Of a stretch of 64,000 bases of DNA, positions 57,418 through 64,000 are shown piece after piece; within the stretch, counting starts at the first letter, position 1; each line of letters opens with the position of its first letter. This DNA comes from Stutzerimonas stutzeri. Its GTDB lineage: Bacteria; Pseudomonadota; Gammaproteobacteria; Pseudomonadales; Pseudomonadaceae. Where the stretch lies: assembly GCF_002890915.1 (NCBI RefSeq), contig NZ_POUT01000012.1:1-64000 (forward strand), given 5' to 3'. Made by a program: the position numbers and the translations under genes. Below the pieces are notes generated by a model. The model had not been told where the DNA came from. It ran no database searches and saw only the letters and a program-made list of their open reading frames with translations.

Positions 57418-57706
57418 GGTGATGCGGCTTCCTTTGCTGGCGGGCCACTGAAAACTGCACGGTTGGCGGGCACCGGTGTGTGCGCTATGGCCGCGGCAGG
57501 ATTCACTGACTCGCATGATCGTGCGGGCACGCCGGCACTCGTCCTGAATGCTGGGGATGCTGACCGAACCCGGCTTCCACCGAGCTGGCGATGGCACATC
57601 CTATGCCATCACAGACTGCTCTGACAGGGGAACCCCCGCTGCGTTCCGAAGGACTCCAGGCGAATCGTCCCACCGCGCCGAGTAGTCCTGCGGGGCGTCG
57701 GGGCAC
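57418..57706. other. Spacer between pgi and panD without a gene
   Basis: About 290 bp upstream of pgi with no recognisable coding sequence; the open frames here are extensions of the pgi frame or its shadows. It should contain the pgi promoter, but I cannot point to a confident -35/-10 pair. Confidence 0.5.
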
Positions 57707-57741
57707 AAAAAAGCCCGAAGCGCGCTGGGTGCTTCGGGCTT
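57707..57741 (-). terminator. Terminator after panD
   Basis: AAGCCCGAAGC (57711-57721) pairs with GCTTCGGGCTT (57731-57741). On the minus strand it is followed by TTTTTT (57712-57707). It lies 21 bp after the panD stop. Confidence 0.9.
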
Positions 57742-57762
57742 CGTGAGCGCCGTCGAGGGGCG

Positions 57763-58143
57763 TCAGGCGACCTGGACGGGAATCGCGTTGCTGGTGTGGC
57801 TGAGCTCGCCATCGGCGCCCATGTAGAGCACGTGCGGCTTGAAGCTGGCCAGCTCGGCCTCGCTGTAGTGGGCGTAGGCGCAGATGATCAGGCGATGACC
57901 GACGGCGGCCTTGTGCGCGGCGGCACCGTTGACGGAAATGATCTTCGAGCCTTCCTCGCCGCGAATGGCATAGGTGGTGAAGCGTTCGCCGTTGTCGACG
58001 TTGTAGATCTGGATCTGTTCGTACTCGCGGATGCCGGCCAGGTCCAGCCAGTCGCCGTCGATGGCGCAGGAGCCTTCATAGTCGAGCACCGAGTGGGTCA
58101 CCTGGGCGCGGTGCAGTTTGGCCTTGAGCATGATGGCGTGCAT
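57763..58143 (-). CDS. panD: PanD, aspartate 1-decarboxylase
   Basis: A 126-residue pyruvoyl enzyme making beta-alanine for pantothenate. Self-cleavage is expected at Gly24-Ser25 in LDYEGSCAID, where Ser25 becomes the pyruvoyl group. Also visible are HAIMLKAKLHRAQVTHS, the catalytic NGERFTTYAIRG region and VNGAAAH. Length is standard. It follows panC by 83 bp and ends the panB-panC-panD group. Confidence 0.97.
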   Translation of the reverse strand: MHAIMLKAKLHRAQVTHSVLDYEGSCAIDGDWLDLAGIREYEQIQIYNVDNGERFTTYAIRGEEGSKIISVNGAAAHKAAVGHRLIICAYAHYSEAELASFKPHVLYMGADGELSHTSNAIPVQVA

Positions 58144-58226
58144 GGCTGGGTCCTCCGGGGGCGCAAGCGGCGCAGAGTGTGCCTCAAGCCTCGAGTGCGA
58201 TCAAGGCTGTGGACGGATGGGGTCGG

Positions 58227-59087
58227 TCAGGCGGATGTGCCGGTGTCGACCAGCAGATTGTCGATCAGCCGCGTCTTGCCGAGATAGGCGGCGACGAGGA
58301 TGACCAGCTCGCGCGAGGTCGCGCTGACCGGTTGCAGGTCGCTGGCGTTGCGGATTTCCAGGTAGTCCGGACGCAGCCCGGCGGCCTGCAGCTGCTCCAG
58401 GCCCTCGGCGATCAGCGCGGAGTAATCGCGCCGGCCGCCGCGGATCGCCTCGTCCAGCTGGCGCAGCGTGCGATACAGCGCCGGCGCGGCGGCACGCTCG
58501 GCCTCGCCAAGGTAGCCATTGCGCGAGGACAGCGCCAGGCCGTCCTCGGCGCGCACGATGGGCTCGGAGATGATCTGTACCGGCATGTTCAGGTCGCGGA
58601 CCATGGTGCGGATCACCGCCAGTTGCTGGAAATCCTTCTGGCCGAATACGGCCAGATCCGGCATGACCATGTTGAACAGCTTGGTGACCACCGTGGAGAC
58701 GCCGTCGAAATGGCCCGGGCGGCTGCCGCCGCAGAGCCCTTCGGACACGCCCGGCACACGGACGAGAGTCTGCTGTGCCTGGCCGTGTGGGTACATCTCC
58801 TCCACGCTGGGCGCGAACAGCAGGTGGCAGCCGGCTTCGAACAGCTTGTCCTGGTCCGCCGCGAGGGTGCGCGGGTAGCTGTCCAGGTCCTCGTTGGGGC
58901 CGAACTGCAGCGGGTTGACGAAGATGCTGGCGACCACGAAGTCGGCGCGCTGGCCGGCCTTCTTCACCAGCGCGATGTGGCCGGCGTGCAGGTTGCCCAT
59001 GGTCGGCACGAAGCCGATCCGCTTGCCTTCGCTGCGCGCACGGGCTACTGCGGCGCGCAGGTCGGCAATGGTCTTGACGATGTTCAT
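58227..59087 (-). CDS. panC: PanC, pantothenate synthetase
   Basis: A 286-residue ligase joining pantoate and beta-alanine with ATP. It has the HIGH-type motif PTMGNLHAGHIALV (near 28-41), the pantoate-binding FVNPLQFGPNEDLDSYPR, the FGQKDFQQLAVIRTMVRDL stretch and the KMSKS-like SSRNGYL. The start at 59087 (MNIVKTIADL) overlaps the panB stop by four bases (ATGA), so the two are coupled. Open sequence further upstream belongs to panB in another frame. Confidence 0.97.
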   Translation of the reverse strand: MNIVKTIADLRAAVARARSEGKRIGFVPTMGNLHAGHIALVKKAGQRADFVVASIFVNPLQFGPNEDLDSYPRTLAADQDKLFEAGCHLLFAPSVEEMYPHGQAQQTLVRVPGVSEGLCGGSRPGHFDGVSTVVTKLFNMVMPDLAVFGQKDFQQLAVIRTMVRDLNMPVQIISEPIVRAEDGLALSSRNGYLGEAERAAAPALYRTLRQLDEAIRGGRRDYSALIAEGLEQLQAAGLRPDYLEIRNASDLQPVSATSRELVILVAAYLGKTRLIDNLLVDTGTSA

Positions 59088-59884
59088 GCGGAAAAACCGT
59101 GTTCGGCTGCGGGAAATTCGGCGGCCTTGACCGCTTTTGCATAGGCGGCGATGGCGGAGGGAATGTCGCCGTGCTCGCGCATGAAGTTCTTGACGAACTT
59201 CGGCACACGGCCGCTGAGCGACAGCCCGAGCATGTCGTGCAGCACCAGGACCTGGCCGTCGGTGCCGCTGCCGGCGCCGATGCCGATCACCGGGATGGCG
59301 ACCGCCTGGGTGATGCGCGCGGCCAACTCGCTGGGCACGCATTCGAGCAGCAGCATGGCGGCGCCTGCCGCCTCCAGCGCCTGGGCGTCGGCGAGCATCT
59401 GCTGCGCCTGGGCCTCTTCGCGGCCCTGGACCTTGTAGCCGCCGAAGATGTTCACCGCTTGCGGCGTCAGCCCCATGTGCGCGCAGACCGGGATGCCGCG
59501 CTCGGCCAGCAGCGTGATGGACTCGGCCAGCCAGGCCGCGCCTTCGAGCTTGATCATGTGCGCGCCGGCCTGCATCAGCAGCGCCGAGTTGTTCAGGGTC
59601 TGCTCGGTGGTGGCGTTGGCCATGAACGGCAGGTCGGCGACGATCATCGCCCCGCGGTTGCCGCGCTTGACGCTGGCGGTGTGGTAGACCATGTCGGCGA
59701 TGGTGACCGGCAGGGTGCTGTCGTGCCCTTGCAGGACCATGCCGAGCGAGTCGCCGATCAGCAGCATCTCGACGCCGGCGTCGCAGGCTGTCTTGGCGAA
59801 GGTGGCGTCATAGCAGGTGAGCATGACGATCTTCTCGCCCTTCTGCTTGAGCCCTTGCAGCGTGGTCAGGGTTACGTCTGGCAT
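59084..59884 (-). CDS. panB: PanB, ketopantoate hydroxymethyltransferase
   Basis: A 266-residue TIM-barrel enzyme for the first pantothenate step. Marks: LTCYDATFAKTACDAGVEMLLIGDSLGMVLQGHDSTLPVT (metal and substrate region, near 22-61), VIVADLPFMA, LEGAAWLAESI, the catalytic Glu in LLLECVP (near 180) and GIGAGSGTDGQVLVLHDMLGL. Full length. It follows folK by 141 bp; the row pcnB-folK-panB-panC-panD runs in one direction. Confidence 0.97.
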   Translation of the reverse strand: MPDVTLTTLQGLKQKGEKIVMLTCYDATFAKTACDAGVEMLLIGDSLGMVLQGHDSTLPVTIADMVYHTASVKRGNRGAMIVADLPFMANATTEQTLNNSALLMQAGAHMIKLEGAAWLAESITLLAERGIPVCAHMGLTPQAVNIFGGYKVQGREEAQAQQMLADAQALEAAGAAMLLLECVPSELAARITQAVAIPVIGIGAGSGTDGQVLVLHDMLGLSLSGRVPKFVKNFMREHGDIPSAIAAYAKAVKAAEFPAAEHGFSA

Positions 59885-60025
59885 GAATGCCGTCCTCTTC
59901 GAGCTTTCGCAGAGCGATCAGGATTGCCGGCCGACACCAGGATGGGGCGGCTCGCCCCAATACGATGCGTGCCGGCAGAGGGCGCTTATAGTCCGGTTGG
60001 TGGAAGGTGAAGTCAATCGCGAGTG

Positions 60026-60553
60026 TTACCTGCTCGTTACGTTCGTTACCGCTGGGGTGACAGCGGCCCCACTCAGGCGCTCGAGCCCGCTGAAGGGGCA
60101 GGCGGCGAGCAGTTCGGTGAGACTGCGGCCGTCGGCCAGGCGCAGCTCCGGCGGCGCGATCTCGGCCAGCGGATAGAGCACGAAGGCCCGCGCCTGCATG
60201 TGATAGTGCGGCACCTGCAGGCGTGGCTGGTCGATCAGCCGCTCGCCGAACAGCAGGATATCCAGATCGAGGGTGCGCGGGCCCCAGCGCTCGGCCTTGC
60301 GCTCGCGGCCCTGGGCCAGCTCGATGCGTTGCAGGGCATCGAGCAGCGCCAGCGGCGCGAGGTCCGTGTCCAGTGCGGCGACGGCATTGACGTAGCGCGG
60401 CTGGTCGGCGGGCCCGAGCGGGTCGCTGGCGTAGAGCGAGGAAACAGTGACCAGGCGGCTCTGCGGTAGCTCGGCCAGCGCCTGCAGGGCGCCGCGCAAT
60501 TGCCGCTGCGGGTCGGCCAGGTTGCTGCCCAGGCCGATATAGACGCGTTCCAT
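60026..60553 (-). CDS. folK: FolK, 7,8-dihydro-6-hydroxymethylpterin pyrophosphokinase
   Basis: A 175-residue enzyme that makes the pterin diphosphate used by FolP. It has the family start VYIGLGSNLADPQRQL, SSLYASDPLGPADQPRYVNAV and the ATP/metal signature RWGPRTLDLDILLFGE (near 88-103), followed by PHYHMQARAFVLYPLAEI. The start at 60553 lies 1 bp beyond the pcnB stop, so the genes are tightly linked. Confidence 0.96.
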   Translation of the reverse strand: MERVYIGLGSNLADPQRQLRGALQALAELPQSRLVTVSSLYASDPLGPADQPRYVNAVAALDTDLAPLALLDALQRIELAQGRERKAERWGPRTLDLDILLFGERLIDQPRLQVPHYHMQARAFVLYPLAEIAPPELRLADGRSLTELLAACPFSGLERLSGAAVTPAVTNVTSR

Positions 60554-60554
60554 G

Positions 60555-61940
60555 TCACTCGGCCGCTTTCGGCGCGCTGCGCCGGCGACTGCCTGCGCGC
60601 CGGCGCTTGCGCGGCGCGCCGTCGGCTCCGTCCTTGCTGCCGAGGTTGCGGATCATGTTGCGCCGTTCGCTGTCGCTGGCTTCCTGGTAGTCGGTCCACC
60701 AGTCGCCCAGGCCGTGGGTCTTCTCGCCGGCGCTTTCGCGCAGCAGCAGGAAGTCGTAGCCGGCGCGGAAGCGCGGGTTCTCCAGCAACTGGTCGGCGCG
60801 GCGGCCCTGGCGGCGTGGCAGGCGTTCCTGCATGTCCCAGATCTCGCGCATGGGGATGGTGAAGCGCTTGGGGATCGCGGTGCGCTGGCACTGTTCCCAG
60901 ATGATGTCGTGCGCCGCTTCCTGCATTGCCGGGATCGGCGGCATGCCGCGGTCCTGCAGCTCCAGCACACGGGCCGGCAGGGCAGGCCAGAGCAATGCGG
61001 CGAAGAGGAAAGCCGGGGTGACCGGCTTGCCCTGGGCGATGCGCTGGTCGGTGTTGGCCAGCGCGTTGCGGATCAGCGTGCCGGCGTATTCCGGGTTGCG
61101 CTCCAGCGCGGCGGCGCTGGCCGGGAACAGCGGGGCGAACAGGTCGTATTCGAGCAGCAGTTCGAAGGTGCGCTCGGCCTTGCCGCCGAGGAACAGCTTG
61201 AGCGTTTCGTCGAACAGCCGTGCGGAGGGGATGCCGTCGAGCAGTTCGGCCAGCTCGGCGATGGGTTCGGCGCTGTGGCGCTCGATCTCGAAGTCGAGCT
61301 TGGCGGCGAAACGCACGGCGCGCAGCATGCGCACCGGGTCTTCCTGGTAGCGCTGCTCGGGATCGCCGATCAGGCGGATCAGGCGGTTGCGGATGTCGTG
61401 CACGCCATGGGTATGGTCGAGGATGCGTTCGCTGGTCGGGTCGTAGTACAGCGCGTTGATGGTGAAATCGCGGCGCTGGGCGTCGTCGTCCAGGGTACCG
61501 TAGACGTTATCGCGCAGAATCCGCCCGCTCTCGTTGCGCGAGGCCAGGTGACTGGCGTCCTCGTCGTCTTCTTCCGGATGGTTGGCGCGGAAGGTGGCGA
61601 CCTCGATGATTTCCCGGCCGAAGTGCACGTGCACCAGCTTGAAGCGCCGGCCGATCACCCGCGCGTTGCGGAATTCGGCGCGCACCTGCTCGGGAGTGGC
61701 GCTGGTGGCGACGTCGTAGTCCTTGGGGTTCAGCTCGAGCAGCAGGTCGCGCACGCAGCCGCCGACCACGTAGGCCTCGTAGCCCGCCTGCTGCAGGCGC
61801 TCGACGACGCTGACCGCATGCCGGCTGATCTCGTTGCGGTGCAGGGAGTGCTGCCGGCTGGAGAGTATTTCCGGTGTGCGGCGGGGGTGCGGGATGCGGC
61901 GCAGAGGCAGACGAAAAGACTGGAACAGCTTTTTCAGCAT
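60555..61940 (-). CDS. pcnB: PcnB, poly(A) polymerase I
   Basis: A 461-residue nucleotidyltransferase that adds 3' A-tails to RNA and so marks it for decay. The palm has VVGGCVRDLLLELNPKDYDVAT (near 55-76) with the catalytic Asp pair, ARVIGRRFKLVHV, and the RRDFTINALYYDP motif (near 150). The RNA-binding neck region contains DPVRMLRAVRFAAKL. The C-terminus is Lys/Arg-rich (RKRRRAGSRRR), typical of PcnB and important for RNA. Placed between cbrB/crcZ and folK, as in P. aeruginosa. Confidence 0.96.
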   Translation of the reverse strand: MLKKLFQSFRLPLRRIPHPRRTPEILSSRQHSLHRNEISRHAVSVVERLQQAGYEAYVVGGCVRDLLLELNPKDYDVATSATPEQVRAEFRNARVIGRRFKLVHVHFGREIIEVATFRANHPEEDDEDASHLASRNESGRILRDNVYGTLDDDAQRRDFTINALYYDPTSERILDHTHGVHDIRNRLIRLIGDPEQRYQEDPVRMLRAVRFAAKLDFEIERHSAEPIAELAELLDGIPSARLFDETLKLFLGGKAERTFELLLEYDLFAPLFPASAAALERNPEYAGTLIRNALANTDQRIAQGKPVTPAFLFAALLWPALPARVLELQDRGMPPIPAMQEAAHDIIWEQCQRTAIPKRFTIPMREIWDMQERLPRRQGRRADQLLENPRFRAGYDFLLLRESAGEKTHGLGDWWTDYQEASDSERRNMIRNLGSKDGADGAPRKRRRAGSRRRSAPKAAE

Positions 61941-62142
61941 TGGGGGGCACTGTGTGGCGGAATGACGGGGCGGTGTCGCGAATGCCGCGAAACCTGCGGG
62001 GATTCTAGCACCGGGAGCGCTGGATGGTGAACGAAGCGTGGGAAGGTGTCAAAAGGCACGATGCACGCCTGGCCAGGCGGATGCCTCGCGGGGTATCTGG
62101 ACGGCGGTGTCTGCGTTAAGTGTTGGGGTGCGCGTAGGGTGG

Positions 62143-62208
62143 GTAGGAGCCAGCTTGCTGGCGATCCGCCGTATGCACCGCCATGGTCGCCAGCAAGCCG
62201 GCTCCTAC
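62143..62208. repeat. Inverted pair of REP elements between pcnB and crcZ
   Basis: GTAGGAGCCAGCTTGCTGGC (62143-62162) faces its near-perfect inverse, GCCAGCAAGCCGGCTCCTAC (62189-62208), across a 26-bp centre. This is the classical Pseudomonas paired REP (REPIN-like) arrangement, likely mobilised by a RAYT-type transposase encoded elsewhere. A single copy of the same unit lies at 34496. Confidence 0.85.
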
Positions 62209-62287
62209 GAGTGCGGTCGGTAGAGTAGGTAGGTGAGTGCAAGAAGGGCAGATGCCAATCGTCTGCCTGCGGCTGCCTGGGTCAAGC

Positions 62288-62662
62288 GCTGAAAGCACTG
62301 AGGGGAGCCGAAGCTCCCCTCTGAATGATGTCGCGTGCTTTTGTTGTTATTGGTATCCAGGCGGTGCTGTTCTTGTTGTTCGCCTGTTCCCTTCAGCTAC
62401 CGCCGTCGGGAGCGCTCCTACACCGGGAGCCAAGAGCAAACGGATTTCTTTGGTCGCTGACGTTGCGGTGATCTTTCGATCCAACCAGTACGGGCCCTGC
62501 TCGATGCAGTTTTTATTGTTCTCGGCCTGGTCGTGGGGCGAACCCCTTTGCACGTCCTCTCCAAAAGAATCAGTTAGCTGCGCCTCCGCCTTCTTGTCGT
62601 TGTTCTGCTGGAGTCGTTACGTCTTGTTCTTATTGTGGGGCTGCTTGTTATTGTTGTTGTTC
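62288..62662 (-). ncRNA. crcZ: CrcZ, Hfq/Crc-titrating small RNA
   Basis: The minus strand between cbrB and pcnB carries an RNA of about 375 nt studded with A-rich, Hfq-distal-site motifs: AACAACAACAATAACAAG, ACAATAAGAACAAG, AGAACAACGACAAG, GAACAATAAAAAC, CAACAAGAACAG, CAATAACAACAAAAG. The position (downstream of cbrB), a sigma54 promoter in front and a stem-loop at the end match P. aeruginosa CrcZ. The RNA binds Hfq (with Crc) and so lifts catabolite repression when CbrAB is active. The ends are estimates: the 5' end from the promoter spacing, the 3' end from the hairpin at 62300-62321. Confidence 0.9.
62300..62321 (-). terminator. Terminator of crcZ
   Basis: GAGGGGAGC (62300-62308) pairs with GCTCCCCTC (62313-62321) around CGAA. 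On the minus strand it is followed by AGTGCTTTC, a weak T-tract. Confidence 0.75.
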
Positions 62663-62673
62663 TGAATAAGTAA

Positions 62674-62688
62674 GCAGGTGCCGTGCCA
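62674..62688 (-). promoter_or_regulatory. Sigma54 (RpoN) promoter of crcZ
   Basis: The minus strand reads TGGCACGGCACCTGC, matching TGGCACG-N4-TTGC with one change and the correct -24 GG / -12 GC spacing. It lies between cbrB and crcZ. The response regulator CbrB is the expected activator, so the window contains both regulator and target. Confidence 0.9.
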
Positions 62689-62746
62689 GTTTTATAAAAT
62701 CCTTTTATTTCAATGCTTTGATGGTTTTCGGGGCGTGTGCTTGAGA

Positions 62747-62786
62747 AGAAAAAACCGGGCCATCGTTACCGATGATCCCGGTTTTT
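62747..62786 (-). terminator. Terminator of cbrB
   Basis: AAAAACCGGG (62750-62759) pairs with CCCGGTTTTT (62777-62786), with an inner CATC/GATG stem and A/T tails on both sides. It lies about 30 bp after the cbrB stop and upstream of the crcZ promoter, separating the two transcripts. Confidence 0.88.
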
Positions 62787-62817
62787 GTTACGGCGTATGT
62801 GCAGGCGGTAACAGTCT

Positions 62818-64000
<1,183 letters not shown>

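Noticed and set aside
62237..62665. 142-codon plus-strand frame between pcnB and cbrB
   Set aside because: It covers the crcZ RNA on the other strand; its Leu/Phe/Ser composition is just the complement of the A-rich Hfq motifs.

Overview
The window looks like the chromosome of a Pseudomonas stutzeri-group bacterium (Stutzerimonas). From about 9.2 kb onward it is GC-rich core genome. The gene order from fur through cbrB follows the order I know from Pseudomonas aeruginosa: fur, recN, grpE-dnaK-dnaJ, dapB, carA-orf-carB-greA, rlmE-ftsH, folP-glmM, tpiA-secG-tRNAs, rimP-nusA-infB-rbfA-truB, rpsO-pnp, pgi, panDCB-folK-pcnB, crcZ, cbrB. The lldP-lldABC-dld lactate cluster next to lldR matches the arrangement described for P. 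stutzeri. The genus is an inference from protein recognition and synteny; no database was searched.

Positions 1 to about 9.2 kb are accessory DNA. The left edge is the start of an IS3-type element that cuts off a LysR regulator. Next comes an SOS unit: an SRAP (YedK/HMCES-type) protein divergent from umuDC around one near-consensus LexA box. An MvaT/H-NS-type silencer, a 1.1-kb gene-poor stretch with unusual hairpins, and two related tyrosine recombinases follow. The larger recombinase ends the block directly against the 3' end of ssrA (tmRNA), so this is the integrase end of a genomic island that used ssrA as its attachment site. The far end lies beyond the window.

From 9.6 to 19 kb there is a small periplasmic protein and the lactate cluster: permease LldP, three-part L-lactate dehydrogenase LldABC, FAD/Fe-S D-lactate dehydrogenase, and divergent regulator LldR with two TGGT-N3-ACCA operators. 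From 19 to 28 kb come smpB (partner of ssrA), ratA-rnfH, bamE, fur, recN with its own LexA box, the sigma32-driven grpE-dnaK-dnaJ, and dapB.

From 28.4 to 50.4 kb lie housekeeping operons. These are carA-(LysE-type exporter)-carB-greA behind a terminator-bearing leader, the RNA and protein quality genes yhbY/rlmE/ftsH, folP-glmM, tpiA-secG, tRNA-Leu and initiator tRNA, and the nusA-infB translation/transcription operon through pnp. From 50.6 to 55.6 kb is a set of envelope proteins: a BON protein, two tandem DUF2845 paralogues and a DUF748 (AsmA-like) protein, followed by a DUF2236 protein. The right end holds pgi, the pantothenate and folate genes, pcnB, the Hfq-titrating sRNA crcZ with a sigma54 promoter, and the 3' part of cbrB, which activates crcZ.

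The core is ordinary. The material most worth a second look is the ssrA island: the paired adjacent hairpins, the repeated TGTCAC boxes, the integrase with a changed catalytic box, and the SOS/silencer cargo. The repeat-rich intercistronic spacers and the carA leader ORF come next.
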